64,000 nucleotides of DNA from positions 1 through 64,000 of the forward strand of contig JAQGMJ010000031.1 of NCBI GenBank assembly GCA_028292405.1, read 5' to 3'. The DNA comes from Betaproteobacteria bacterium. Its GTDB lineage: Bacteria; Pseudomonadota; Gammaproteobacteria; Burkholderiales; JAEUOS01. Of this stretch, positions 25,211 through 34,372 are shown one piece after another (position 1 is the stretch's first letter; the number at the start of each line of letters is the position of its first letter). A program made the translations under genes and the position numbers. Under the pieces are notes generated by a model. It did not search any database. It had not been told where the DNA came from and saw nothing but the letters and a program-made list of their open reading frames with translations.

Positions 25211-25402
25211 ATGCCCGCGATGACCATCAAGCTGTTCGAAGGCCGCACCAAGGAACAAAAGCGCGAACTGGCAGAAGCCATCACCCGCGAAACCTGCCGC
25301 GTGCTCAAGTGCAGCCCGGAGTCGGTCGACATCGTCTACGAAGACGTGAAAAAAGAAAACTGGGCCACCGCCGGCGTGCTGTGGGCGGACAAATCCGCAT
25401 GA
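25211..25402 (+). CDS. 4-oxalocrotonate tautomerase-family protein
   Basis: The 63-residue protein has proline right after the initiator Met, giving the catalytic N-terminal Pro-1, and Arg-11 in the EGRT motif. Compared with classical 4-oxalocrotonate tautomerase, position 39 is Asp rather than Arg and position 50 is Trp rather than Phe. It may be a different tautomerase subgroup with another substrate. AAGGAG precedes the ATG, and its stop overlaps the amidase ATG. Confidence 0.9.
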   Translation: MPAMTIKLFEGRTKEQKRELAEAITRETCRVLKCSPESVDIVYEDVKKENWATAGVLWADKSA

Positions 25403-26820
25403 GCGGCGAGCTGCATCACCTCTCTGCCGTGGAGCTGACCGCTGCCTATGCGGCCAGGCGCCTGTCGCCGGTCGAGGTGACGCAGGCGACGCTGGCGCGC
25501 ATCGATGCGGTGAACCCGAAGGTCAATGCCTTTTGCGTGGTCGATCATGAATCGGCGCTGGCCGCGGCGCGCGAGTCGGAGGCGCGCTGGCGCAAAGGGC
25601 GTCCGCTATCCTTCATCGATGGCGTGCCCGCGGGCATCAAGGACCTTGTATTGGCTCGCGGCTGGCCGACCCTGCGGGGCTCGAAGACGGTGGACCCGGC
25701 CGGTCCGTGGAACGACGACGCTCCCGCCACCGCGCGCCTGCGCGAGGCCGGTGCCGTGCTGTTGGGCAAGACCACCACGCCGGAGTGGGGCTGGAAGGGC
25801 GTCACCGATTCACCGCTCACCGGCATCACGCGCAATCCCTGGGACCTCAATGTCACGCCGGGCGGCTCTTCCGGCGGCGCCTCCGCCGCGCTGGCCGCCG
25901 GCATGGGCGCGCTGCACGTGGGTACCGACGGCGGCGGCTCGATCCGAATTCCTTCTTCCTTCTGCGGCCTGGCCGGCATCAAGGCGCACTTCGGCCGCGT
26001 ACCGGCCTGGCCGCTGTCGCCGATGGGCAATGTCGCCCACGTCGGGCCGATGGCGCGCACCGTGCGCGACTGCGCCGGCATGCTCGACATTCTCGCGCGC
26101 CCGGATGCGCGAGACTGGACTGCGCTGCCGCCGCCGGCCGCCGGCTGGCTTGCCGGCATCACCAAGAACATCAAGGGACTGCGCATCGCCTACAGTCCGC
26201 GCCTCGGCTACATCAAATATGTGCATCCCGAGGTCGAGGCGACGGTGCTGCGCGCGGTCGAGACTTTCATCGGCCTCGGCGCCCACGTCGAACAGGCTGA
26301 CCCCGGCTTCGCCGATTGCGCGCCGCTGTTCGCCACCCACTGGTTCGCCACCGCGCGCAACACCTTCGGCAAATTGCCGCCGGAGAAATTCGCGCAAATG
26401 GACCCGGGCCTGCAGGCCACCTGCGAGTATGCGCGGAAGTACGCCATCGGCGACTTTCTCGACTATCAGCAGCAGCGCGTCGCCGTGGGCGAGGCGATGA
26501 AGCGCATGCACCTGAAGTACGATGTGCTGATCACCCCGGCGCTGGCAATCCCCGCTTTCGAAGTCGGCAAGGTGATGCCCGCCTTGCCTTCGGGTATCGA
26601 CGCCGACCCGGCCGACTGGACCTGGTGGACGCCCTTCTCCTATCCCTTCAACCTGACGCAGCAGCCGGCCATCTCGGTCAATTGCGGCTATACCGAAGAC
26701 GGCCTGCCGATCGGCCTGCAGATCGTCGCGCCCGCTTACCGCGAAGACCTGGCACTGCGCACCGCGCTGGCTTTCGAAGCGACGCAGGCGCCGATCGCCT
26801 GGCCGGAGTTGGCGCACTGA
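25399..26820 (+). CDS. Amidase (amidase-signature family)
   Basis: This is an amidase-signature hydrolase of 473 residues with the Ser-cisSer-Lys triad: K81 (GIKDL), the cis-Ser in GGSSGG (157/158) and nucleophile S181 (DGGGSIRIPSS). It hydrolyses a carboxamide, but specificity cannot be read. The ATG overlaps the tautomerase stop by four bases, so the two are translationally coupled. Pairing with a tautomerase suggests a catabolic step that releases an unsaturated or keto acid from an amide. Confidence 0.88.
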   Translation: MSGELHHLSAVELTAAYAARRLSPVEVTQATLARIDAVNPKVNAFCVVDHESALAAARESEARWRKGRPLSFIDGVPAGIKDLVLARGWPTLRGSKTVDPAGPWNDDAPATARLREAGAVLLGKTTTPEWGWKGVTDSPLTGITRNPWDLNVTPGGSSGGASAALAAGMGALHVGTDGGGSIRIPSSFCGLAGIKAHFGRVPAWPLSPMGNVAHVGPMARTVRDCAGMLDILARPDARDWTALPPPAAGWLAGITKNIKGLRIAYSPRLGYIKYVHPEVEATVLRAVETFIGLGAHVEQADPGFADCAPLFATHWFATARNTFGKLPPEKFAQMDPGLQATCEYARKYAIGDFLDYQQQRVAVGEAMKRMHLKYDVLITPALAIPAFEVGKVMPALPSGIDADPADWTWWTPFSYPFNLTQQPAISVNCGYTEDGLPIGLQIVAPAYREDLALRTALAFEATQAPIAWPELAH

Positions 26821-26874
26821 CCCTACGGCGCGGGACGGCGCACGGGCTCGGACCAGTCCGGGCCGCCCGATTTT

Positions 26875-27903
26875 CTACAGTGCTGGACGCAATGACAATT
26901 CGCCGCTGACCACGGTTTCTACTCCCGTCGGCGTGAGCAGGCGCAGCGCGCCGCGAGCATCGACGCCCTCGACCATGCCGCTTTTTTCCACCCGGCCTTC
27001 GTTGATCATCAGCACCTGCGCGGCTTGGTAGGCATGGCGCGCATTCCAGGCGCCGCGCAGCGCCGCAAAGCCTTCGCGCTCGAACGTATCCAGCACCGCC
27101 TGCAGGTGGCGCAGCACTGCCGCCAGCAGGCGATTTCGCGCCACCTGCAAGCCGGCGTCGGCCAGGTCGGCCACCGGCTGGGCATTGGGCGCGGCCACCT
27201 GCGCGCGCGCGCCGGCGGGCAGGCGCACGTTCAGGCCGATGCCGATCACCGCGCGCGCCGGGCCTGCCGCTTCGCCGGCCAGCTCGATCAGGATGCCTCC
27301 GAGCTTGGCATGGGCATCGCCCTGCTTGAGCAGCACATCATTGGGCCACTTCAGCGCCGCGCCCTGGGCGCCGAGTTCCTCCAGCGCCAGCGCCACGCTT
27401 AAGCCGACGGCGAGGCTCAGGCCCGAAAGCGCGGCCAAGCCGCCATTGAAGCGCCGCAGCACGCTGAAAGTCAGGCTGGTACCCAGGCCGGAGACCCAGG
27501 CGCGGCCGCGCCGCCCGCGCCCGGCAGTCTGCAACTCGGCCGCGAGCACCTGGGCAACGCCGGCAGGCAGGTCCATGCATAAGGGCAGGATGTCGTTATT
27601 GGTCGAGCCGCAGGTATCGACGATGGCGACGCGATAGCGCGGCGCCGCGCTTTCCAGCATGCGATGGATGGCTTCGGCGTCGAGTGCATCGAACGGGCGC
27701 GCCAGGCGCAGGCGCTGCTCCGCATCTTCGGCGATCTCCACCCCAAGGGCCGACAATTCGCCCAGTACCGTCGCCAGCGCGGCCTGCGGACCGATCTTCG
27801 CGGCGAGGTCGGTCACGGCAATTGGCCGCCCCTGATTCAGTTGGCGCAGGGCGGTAAAAATTGCCTCCTGTAGCCCTAACGGTGGGGTGTCGTCTAATCC
27901 CAT
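26875..27903 (-). CDS. birA: Biotin–[acetyl-CoA-carboxylase] ligase BirA
   Basis: BirA attaches biotin to carboxylase carrier protein. It is 342 residues: an N-terminal helix-turn-helix of the bifunctional class (residues 10–70), then the catalytic domain with TAGRGRRGRAW (biotinyl-AMP loop), KWPNDVL and GILIELAG, and a C-terminal SH3-like domain. The N-terminal domain suggests it may also repress biotin genes. It is divergent from the Mla-like operon, with about 160 bases between. Confidence 0.9.
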   Translation of the reverse strand: MGLDDTPPLGLQEAIFTALRQLNQGRPIAVTDLAAKIGPQAALATVLGELSALGVEIAEDAEQRLRLARPFDALDAEAIHRMLESAAPRYRVAIVDTCGSTNNDILPLCMDLPAGVAQVLAAELQTAGRGRRGRAWVSGLGTSLTFSVLRRFNGGLAALSGLSLAVGLSVALALEELGAQGAALKWPNDVLLKQGDAHAKLGGILIELAGEAAGPARAVIGIGLNVRLPAGARAQVAAPNAQPVADLADAGLQVARNRLLAAVLRHLQAVLDTFEREGFAALRGAWNARHAYQAAQVLMINEGRVEKSGMVEGVDARGALRLLTPTGVETVVSGELSLRPAL

Positions 27904-28066
27904 CGTCTGATTGTAAGCGCTGGGCCTTGCGGTTACACTGCAATCACTGGCCGCCCCAGGGGATGCAACTAAAGCAGCGGCCCTTCATCGCGCATTTTCC
28001 GAGCATCGCCGAGCCTTCGCCGTCGGCGGGGCCGGCCTTGCCCGGACTACGTATTCCAATAATTTG

Positions 28067-29218
28067 ATGCCCGTCGATTCTCTCGCGCCACAACTTGCCA
28101 TCAGCCGCAGCGCCGATGGCATCACCCTCACCCCGCGCGGCCTGTGGAACGTGCAGGGGCTGGCGCAGGGGCGTGGCGGCAAGGCGGCGCGCGTGCAGGT
28201 GCTGGGCCTGAACCAGGCGCTGGCCGAGCATGGCAAAAACCCCAGGGCGCACTGGGACCTGACCCAGGCCGAGGCCTTCGATCACGTCGGCGCCCTGATG
28301 TTCTGGCGCGCCTGGGGCAACGCCCGCCCGCCGCAATTGCTGATCGACGAGGGCCATGAGGCGCTGTTCGCCAACTTCTCCAAAGAAGCTGCGCTGGCCG
28401 AGGCGCCCAAGCCCTTCGACCCCCTGGCGCTGTTCGTCTTCATCGGTAACGAACTGTTCCTCTTCGCCGACCACCTGCTCGGCTTCGTGCGCCTGCTCGG
28501 GCAACTGGCGATCGACCTGACGCGCTTCGCGCGCGCGCCGCAGGCCGGGCCGTGGCGCGAGATTTCGGCCAACCTGTTTCGCAGCGGCGCGCAGGCGCTG
28601 GGCATCACCGCCATCGTTGGCTTCCTGATCGGCATCGTGCTTTCCTACCTGTCGGCGCGGCAGCTGAAACAATTCGGCGCCGATGTTTTCATCGTCGACC
28701 TGCTGGGCCTGGCGATCATCCGCGAACTCGGGCCGGTGCTGGCGGCCATCCTGGTGGCGGGGCGCTCCGGCTCGGCCATGACGGCGTCGCTTGGCGTGAT
28801 GCGGGTTACCGAAGAACTGGACGCGTTGACCGTCATGGGCATACCGCACGGCTTTCGCCTGCTGATGCCCAAGGTGGTGGCGCTGGCCATCGCCCTGCCG
28901 CTGCTGGTGCTCTGGACAGATGCGGTTTCCCTTCTTGGCGGCATGGTGGCGGCCAAGCTGCAGCTTGATTTGTCGATGTCGTACTTTTTCAACGCGCTGC
29001 CGGCGGCGGTGAAAGTGGTCAACCTCTACATCGGCATCGGCAAGGGCGTGGTGTTCGGCGCGCTGATCGCGCTGGTGGCCTGCCACTTCGGCCTGCGCAT
29101 CGAGCCGAACACCGAGAGCCTGGGGCAGGGCACCACCAGTTCGGTGGTGGCCTCGATCACCGTGGTGATCCTGGCCGATGCCGTTTTCGCCATCGCCTTT
29201 TCGAATGTCGGCATATGA
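28067..29218 (+). CDS. mlaE: MlaE-type ABC permease with N-terminal STAS-like domain
   Basis: This is the permease of a phospholipid (MCE-type) ABC transporter, 383 residues. Residues 1–100 resemble a STAS domain (AHWDLTQAEAFDHVGALMFW), the role MlaB plays as a separate protein in E. coli. The rest is the MlaE fold with the signature IRELGPVLAAILVAGRSGSAMTAS-type segment (split here) and about five membrane helices. It is the first gene of a tightly packed operon, and its stop overlaps the ATPase ATG. Confidence 0.88.
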   Translation: MPVDSLAPQLAISRSADGITLTPRGLWNVQGLAQGRGGKAARVQVLGLNQALAEHGKNPRAHWDLTQAEAFDHVGALMFWRAWGNARPPQLLIDEGHEALFANFSKEAALAEAPKPFDPLALFVFIGNELFLFADHLLGFVRLLGQLAIDLTRFARAPQAGPWREISANLFRSGAQALGITAIVGFLIGIVLSYLSARQLKQFGADVFIVDLLGLAIIRELGPVLAAILVAGRSGSAMTASLGVMRVTEELDALTVMGIPHGFRLLMPKVVALAIALPLLVLWTDAVSLLGGMVAAKLQLDLSMSYFFNALPAAVKVVNLYIGIGKGVVFGALIALVACHFGLRIEPNTESLGQGTTSSVVASITVVILADAVFAIAFSNVGI

Positions 29219-30033
29219 AAAAAGCGCGCAACGGCACGCCGGCCTGGGACGGCAAGCACATCATCGACATCGCCGGCCTGTGGACCAAGTTCGGCGACTT
29301 CGTGGTCCACCGCAATCTCGACCTGCAGGTGCGCACCGGCGAAATCCTCGCGCTGGTGGGCGGCTCGGGCTCGGGCAAGACCACGCTGCTGCGCCAGATG
29401 CTCGGCCTGGAAACCCCCAGCCAGGGCTCGGTGCGCCTGTTCGGCGAGCGCCTCGACGGCCTCGACCGCGACAGCCTGCAGGCGCTGCGCAACCGCTGGG
29501 GCGTACTGTTCCAGGAAGGCGCGCTGTACTCGGCCCTGCCGGTGTTCGACAACCTGGCGCTGCCGCTGCGCGAGCTGAAGTGCTTCGACGAAGAACTGAT
29601 CCGCGAGATCGTGCTGATGAAGCTCGCCATGGTCGGCATCGAGGCGCGTCATGCCCATGCGATGCCGGCGGACCTCTCCGGCGGCATGGTCAAGCGCATC
29701 GCCCTGGCGCGCGCCCTGGCCCTCGAGCCGGAGCTGCTGTTTCTGGACGAGCCCACCGCCGGTCTAGACCCCGACCGCTCCGACTCCTTCGTCGCCCTGA
29801 TCCGCGACCTGCACCGCGAACTGAAACTCACCGTGGTGATGGTGACCCACGACCTCGACACCCTGTTCGAGCTTTCCACCAGCGTCGCCGTGCTGGCCGA
29901 CCAGCGCGTGCTGGTCAATGCCCCGGTGCGCGAGGTGATCGCCATCCCGCATCCCTTCATCAAGAAATTCTTCCTCGGTGAGCGCGCGCAGCGCGCCATC
30001 GAGGTGATCCGCGAATATCCGTTTGTGATATAG
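29215..30033 (+). CDS. mlaF: MlaF-type ABC ATPase
   Basis: The 272-residue ATPase powers lipid transport. It has Walker A GGSGSGKTT, Q-loop FQEGALY, signature LSGGMVKR (the Mla-type variant), Walker B LLFLDEPTAGLD and H-loop VTHDLD. Its ATG overlaps the permease stop by four bases. The C-terminal tail extends past the ATPase core (KKFFLGERAQRAIEVIREY), as in MlaF. Confidence 0.92.
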   Translation: MKKARNGTPAWDGKHIIDIAGLWTKFGDFVVHRNLDLQVRTGEILALVGGSGSGKTTLLRQMLGLETPSQGSVRLFGERLDGLDRDSLQALRNRWGVLFQEGALYSALPVFDNLALPLRELKCFDEELIREIVLMKLAMVGIEARHAHAMPADLSGGMVKRIALARALALEPELLFLDEPTAGLDPDRSDSFVALIRDLHRELKLTVVMVTHDLDTLFELSTSVAVLADQRVLVNAPVREVIAIPHPFIKKFFLGERAQRAIEVIREYPFVI

Positions 30034-30051
30034 ACCTTAAGCGAGGCCCCC

Positions 30052-30981
30052 ATGGAAAACCGCTCCCACGCCCTGATCGCCGGCATTTTCACCGTGCTGC
30101 TGACGGTGGCCATCGTCGCCACCGCGATGTGGCTCAACCGCGACACCACCGAGCGCATCGCCTATACGCTGGTGACCAACGGCTCGGTCGCCGGGCTCAA
30201 CCCGCAGGCGGCGGTGCGTTATCGCGGCATGGAAGTGGGCAAGGTCGAGGCGATCGAGTTCGATACGCAAAAGGTCGGGCAGATCCTGGTGCAGGTCGGC
30301 ATCGCGCCGAACACGCCGGTCACCACCGCCACCTTCGCCGAACTCGGCATGCAGGGCCTGACCGGGCTGGCCTTCATCCAGCTCGACGCCGACCCGGCGG
30401 CCAAGGAACCCAAGCCCCTGCCGCCATCGGCGCGCCTGACCATCCGCCCCTCGCTGCTCGACCGCGTCAGCGCTTCCGGCGAGGGCCTGGTCGCCAAGCT
30501 TTCCACCGCGGCCGACGAGTTCAACCAGTTGCTCAACGACAACAACCAGCGCCTGCTCACCGGCACGCTTGCCAACCTGCAGTCGGTGTCAGCCAAGGTC
30601 GGCGTACTGGTCGATGAGGTGCAGCCGGCGGCGCGGAACATCTCCGCCCTGGCCGCCACCGGCCGCCAGACCCTGCTCTCGGCCAATGACACCATGGTCT
30701 CGATCACCAAATTGGCGCAGGACCTCAACGGCAAGGTCGGCGCGGTCGACCGGATTGCCGGCAGCATGGACGACGTGGCGCACGCGGCCAACGCCTTCGA
30801 AAACAACACCCTGACGCGCGCCAACACCTTCATGGATGATGCCGGCCGCAGCGCGCGCACCATCGACCGCGCGGTCGACCGCTTGGGCGACGACCCTACC
30901 GCCGTGCTGTTCGGGCCGCAGCCGGGCATTCCCGGCCCGGGCGAGGCGGGCTTCGTGGCGCCGAAGGCGTCGATCCGATAA
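30052..30981 (+). CDS. mlaD: MlaD-type MCE-domain protein
   Basis: The 309-residue protein has one N-terminal membrane span (IAGIFTVLLTVAIVATAMWL) and an MCE domain at about 40–115 (VAGLNPQAAVRYRGMEVGKV, LGMQGLTGLAFIQL). A long periplasmic helical tail follows, longer than that of E. coli MlaD and more like PqiB/LetB-type needles. It probably forms the hexameric lipid conduit above MlaE. Confidence 0.9.
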   Translation: MENRSHALIAGIFTVLLTVAIVATAMWLNRDTTERIAYTLVTNGSVAGLNPQAAVRYRGMEVGKVEAIEFDTQKVGQILVQVGIAPNTPVTTATFAELGMQGLTGLAFIQLDADPAAKEPKPLPPSARLTIRPSLLDRVSASGEGLVAKLSTAADEFNQLLNDNNQRLLTGTLANLQSVSAKVGVLVDEVQPAARNISALAATGRQTLLSANDTMVSITKLAQDLNGKVGAVDRIAGSMDDVAHAANAFENNTLTRANTFMDDAGRSARTIDRAVDRLGDDPTAVLFGPQPGIPGPGEAGFVAPKASIR

Positions 30982-31005
30982 GCAGAACCAGAAAGGGAGT
31001 CCCGG

Positions 31006-31581
31006 ATGAAAAAAACTTACGCCCGATTCGCCGCCGCGCTGCTTGCGGCCTGCCTGTGTTCCTGCGGTGTCGGCCCCAAGGCGCAGCCGCCGGTGGGCAC
31101 CTACGACTTCGGCCTGGCGGCTGATGGCGCGCCGCGCCTGGCGCTGAAGAATATCGGCCAGGTGGAAGTCGCCGCGCCGCGCTGGCTCGACAGCGTCAAC
31201 CTCTACTACCGCCTGGCCTATGCCGACATCGCGCAGCCGCGTGCCTATGCGCAAACCAGGTGGAGCATGCCGCCGGCCAGCCTGGTGGAGGCGCGCTTCA
31301 AGGAGCGCGCGGTGGCGGGCGGGGCGGTGATCGGCGGCGGCGGGCCGACCGTGCGCATCGAACTCGACGAGTTCAGCCAGGTATTCACCAGCGCCGCCTC
31401 CAGCAAGGCGGTGCTGCGCGCCCGCGTCACCGTGGTCGGCGGACGTGACGCGACGGTGCGCCAGAAAGCATTCGCCATCGAGGAGCCGGCGTCCAGCGCG
31501 GACGGGCCCGGCGGCGCCGCGGCGCTCAAGCGCGCCGCCGAGGGCCTGGTCGACGCCGCCCTGGCCTGGGCCGGGCAGTAG
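31006..31581 (+). CDS. ABC-type transport auxiliary lipoprotein (PqiC-like)
   Basis: The 191-residue protein has a lipoprotein signal (LLAACLCSCG; C16 or C18/C20 are possible acylation sites) and a domain like PqiC/YmbA. It has LALKNIGQVEVAAPRWLDSVNLYYRLAY and a late FSQVFTSAASSKAVL strand. In MCE systems this outer-membrane lipoprotein caps the periplasmic conduit. It is the fourth gene of the operon and closes the set without an MlaC homologue. Confidence 0.82.
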   Translation: MKKTYARFAAALLAACLCSCGVGPKAQPPVGTYDFGLAADGAPRLALKNIGQVEVAAPRWLDSVNLYYRLAYADIAQPRAYAQTRWSMPPASLVEARFKERAVAGGAVIGGGGPTVRIELDEFSQVFTSAASSKAVLRARVTVVGGRDATVRQKAFAIEEPASSADGPGGAAALKRAAEGLVDAALAWAGQ

Positions 31582-31583
31582 CC

Positions 31584-32645
31584 ATGCAGCGGCAGGCCGC
31601 GCCTCTGGCGCGCGAGCTTTGCGCGGTCTACCTGCTGCTGATCGTCTACGCCACGCTGCATCCGATCACTTCCTGGCGCGGCGCGGCGATGCCGCCCTGG
31701 GCCTGGCTGACCCACTGGCCGGCCATCACCCTGCCGTCCGACGTGGTGTTCAACGTGCTGGCCTATATGCCGCTGGGGGCGCTGCTGGTGTGGGCGGCGG
31801 CGCCGCGACTGCGCGGCGCAAGCGCCACGCTCACCGCGGCTGGCGCTTGCGCCGCGCTCTCATTGCTGCTGGAATCGCTGCAGACCTATCTGCCGTCGCG
31901 CACGCCCTCGATGATCGACCTGACGGCCAACGCCGCCGGCGCCTTGGCCGGCGCCTTGGTGGCGCCGCTGCTGTTGCCGCTGTTGACCAGCGAGCAGTTG
32001 CACCGCCTGGGCCAGGCCTGGGTGCTGCCGGGACGCAACGCGGCGCGTGCCCTGATCCTCACCGGCTTGTGGCTGTTCGCCCTGTTGTTTCCCGAGAGCC
32101 TGCTGTTCGGTCACGGCAATGCGTTTGCCTATCTGGGCGGCCCGATTTCCGGCTACCCGTTTACCCCGGCCGAATTCGCCCGCGTCGAGACCGCGGTCAC
32201 CGCCTCCAGCCTGTTCGCCGCCGGCGTGATGCTGCTTTGCGCGCTGTCGCCGCGGGCGCCGCGGGTGGCCAGCCTGGCGCTCTTGCTGGCGGGCGCCTGC
32301 GCGCTGCGCGCGATGTCGCAGGCGATCCTGTTCGGCAGCGAGTCGGCCTGGGCCTGGCTCACCCCCGGCGCCTTTCGCGGTCTGCTGGCCGGCGCGGCGG
32401 CCCTGCTGATTACCCTGGCGCTGACCCGCACCATGCGCCTGGCCCTGCTGATGATCGCTGTCACCTTCGCCACCGTGGTGGTGAACATCGCGCCGGCCAA
32501 CCCCTATTACATCGCCATCGTGCAGGGCCTGAACCCCGGGCGCTTTCTCGATTTCAACGGCCTGACGCAACTGGTGGCGGCGGCCTGGCCGTTTTTCGCG
32601 CTGCTCTACGCGGTGCTGGCGCTGGCCGAGGGCGAGCGCCGCTGA
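31584..32645 (+). CDS. VanZ-family membrane protein
   Basis: The 353-residue protein has about nine predicted membrane segments. The N-terminal half matches VanZ: LHPITSWRG, DVVFNVLAYMPLGALL, and SLLLESLQTYLPSRTPSMIDLTANAAGALAG split across helices. The C-terminal half is an additional hydrophobic domain. It begins two bases after the lipoprotein stop, so it is in the same operon. VanZ function is poorly defined (envelope, teicoplanin resistance in Gram-positives). Confidence 0.85.
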   Translation: MQRQAAPLARELCAVYLLLIVYATLHPITSWRGAAMPPWAWLTHWPAITLPSDVVFNVLAYMPLGALLVWAAAPRLRGASATLTAAGACAALSLLLESLQTYLPSRTPSMIDLTANAAGALAGALVAPLLLPLLTSEQLHRLGQAWVLPGRNAARALILTGLWLFALLFPESLLFGHGNAFAYLGGPISGYPFTPAEFARVETAVTASSLFAAGVMLLCALSPRAPRVASLALLLAGACALRAMSQAILFGSESAWAWLTPGAFRGLLAGAAALLITLALTRTMRLALLMIAVTFATVVVNIAPANPYYIAIVQGLNPGRFLDFNGLTQLVAAAWPFFALLYAVLALAEGERR

Positions 32646-32711
32646 GTGCCATTTGCCGTCATGGCGCTGGCGTATACTCGAATCCATCGAAGCAGACACA
32701 GAACCGTTCCC

Positions 32712-33035
32712 ATGGGTTACTACAAGCACCACGTATTTTTTTGCACCAACAAGCGCGAGCCCGACGAAAACGGCAAGACCCGTCCCTGCTGCGCCGACAA
32801 GAATGCGGTGGCGATGCGCGACCACGCCAAGAAGTCGGTGAAAAAGGCGGGGCTGGCCGGCCAGGGCGCGGTGCGCATCAACAACGCCGGCTGCCTGGAC
32901 CGCTGCGAGGAAGGACCTTGCATCGTGATCTACCCGGAAGAGACCTGGTACACCTATGTCGATGAAAATGATATCGACGAGATCGTCGAATCCCACCTGA
33001 AAAACGGCCAGGTTGTCGAGCGGCTGAAGATCTGA
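32712..33035 (+). CDS. Thioredoxin-like [2Fe-2S] ferredoxin
   Basis: The 107-residue protein has the spacing of thioredoxin-fold [2Fe-2S] ferredoxins. Cluster cysteines are C11 (FFCTNKR), a CC pair at 26/27, C61 (NNAGCLDRC) with C65, and C70 (EGPCIVIYPEETWY). It acts in electron transfer, partner unknown. The internal ATG was chosen, as 22 upstream codons overlap the VanZ end without homology. It lies 14 bases before the next gene. Confidence 0.9.
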   Translation: MGYYKHHVFFCTNKREPDENGKTRPCCADKNAVAMRDHAKKSVKKAGLAGQGAVRINNAGCLDRCEEGPCIVIYPEETWYTYVDENDIDEIVESHLKNGQVVERLKI

Positions 33036-33049
33036 GCCGGTTCCGGCCC

Positions 33050-33661
33050 ATGTCTTCTTCCTCCGAACGCATCCTGCTCGAAGGGCCGGCCGGCGCCATC
33101 GAGACGGTGATCGACCATCCGGATGCCGCGCCGCGCGGCATCGCCCTGGTGGCGCACCCGCATCCCCTCTACGGCGGAACGCTGGACAACAAGGTGACGC
33201 AGACGCTGGCCAAAACCTTTGTTGAACTGGGCTACGTCGCGGTGCGCCCGAATTTTCGCGGCGTCGGCGGCAGCGCCGGCACGCATGACGATGGCAACGG
33301 CGAAACCGAAGACCTGCTGGCGGTGATCCGCGCGGCAAGACACCGTCTGGCGCTGCCGGAGGCGCCGCTGGTTCTCGCCGGCTTCTCCTTCGGCTCGCTG
33401 GTGCAGTCGCGCGTCGCCAAACGCGTGGCGGTGGAGCGCATGGTGTTCGTCGGCACGGCAGTGACGCGCGGCGTGGTCGAGGGCGTGCCGGCCGACACCG
33501 TTGTGATCCATGGCGAAAAGGACGACACCGTACCCCTCAACGTGGTGCTGCGCTGGGCCGAGCCGATGGACCTGCCGGTGGTCGTGATCCCGGGCGCCGA
33601 CCACTTTTTCCACCACCGCCTGCAGATCCTGCGCGACATCATTCTGCGCGCCTGGCACTAG
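33050..33661 (+). CDS. Alpha/beta-hydrolase (COG2945-type)
   Basis: The 203-residue cytoplasmic hydrolase has the compact COG2945 layout: VAHPHPLYGGTLDNKV near the oxyanion, RPNFRGVGGSAG, the elbow AGFSFGS, acid in HGEKDDTVP and histidine in PGADHFFHHR. The preserved triad suggests esterase or thioesterase activity. It follows the ferredoxin closely and is probably cotranscribed. Confidence 0.85.
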   Translation: MSSSSERILLEGPAGAIETVIDHPDAAPRGIALVAHPHPLYGGTLDNKVTQTLAKTFVELGYVAVRPNFRGVGGSAGTHDDGNGETEDLLAVIRAARHRLALPEAPLVLAGFSFGSLVQSRVAKRVAVERMVFVGTAVTRGVVEGVPADTVVIHGEKDDTVPLNVVLRWAEPMDLPVVVIPGADHFFHHRLQILRDIILRAWH

Positions 33662-33753
33662 AGGCGGCACGTATCCGGACCGGGGTCTACCGGCAGAGGA
33701 AATAAGGGAAAATGCGGCCAGCGATCTACCGCCGCTTTTCCGGAGCCTCTCAC

Positions 33754-34236
33754 TTGAACCTGCCCACCCACCAACTGATGATGACCGTGCTGATGACGCC
33801 GGACATGGCCAACTTCACCGGCAACGTGCACGGCGGCGCCGTGCTCAAGCTCCTCGACCAGGTGGCCTATGCCTGCGCCAGCCGCTATGCCGGGCACTAC
33901 GTGGTGACGCTGTCGGTCGACCAGGTGATTTTCCTGCAGCCGATCCACGTCGGCGAGTTGGTCAGCTTCATGGCTTCGGTCAACCACACCGGCAATTCGT
34001 CGATGGAAATCGGCGTCAAGGTGGTGACCGAAAACATCCGTACCCAGGTGGTGCGCCACGCCAACAGCTGCTATTTCACCATGGTGGCGCTGGACGACCA
34101 CCACAAGCCGGTTTCGGTGCCGCCCCTCGCCCCGGCCACGCCCGAGGAACTGCGGCGCTTCGAGGCGGCAAAATTGCGCAAGCAGTTGCGGCGCGAACTG
34201 CAGCAGCGCTTCGAACATATCAGCAAAAACGCCTGA
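33754..34236 (+). CDS. Acyl-CoA thioesterase (YciA/hot-dog family)
   Basis: This is a hot-dog-fold acyl-CoA thioesterase, 160 residues from the TTG. The core reads TPDMANFTGNVHGGAVLKLLDQVAY, split here as the N-G-x-HGG active loop and the D following helix alpha. It is followed by SVDQVIF and the GNSSMEI strand. The TTG has GGAG at good spacing and gives the usual NLPTHQL start. An ATG at 33712 with a GA-rich site is the alternative and would add 14 residues. Substrate chain length is unknown. Confidence 0.88.
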   Translation: MNLPTHQLMMTVLMTPDMANFTGNVHGGAVLKLLDQVAYACASRYAGHYVVTLSVDQVIFLQPIHVGELVSFMASVNHTGNSSMEIGVKVVTENIRTQVVRHANSCYFTMVALDDHHKPVSVPPLAPATPEELRRFEAAKLRKQLRRELQQRFEHISKNA

Positions 34237-34372
34237 GACGCGCGGTGGCCCGCCGGATTGTCAAAAACCGGCAAAAACCGGCAGACCCCGGGCAAACCCG
34301 GGCGGAGTCGGGCATACTAGGCGGCCGCCCGCGCCCGGCGTAGCCGCGGGTCCGTCCTAAAGGTGTGAGGCT

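Noticed and set aside
34256-34320. Short repeats (AAAAACCGGC twice, CCCGGGCAAACCCGGG) before the OmpR-type regulator as a regulatory array
   Set aside because: Units are short and could arise by chance in GC-rich DNA. No consistent spacing or partner site.
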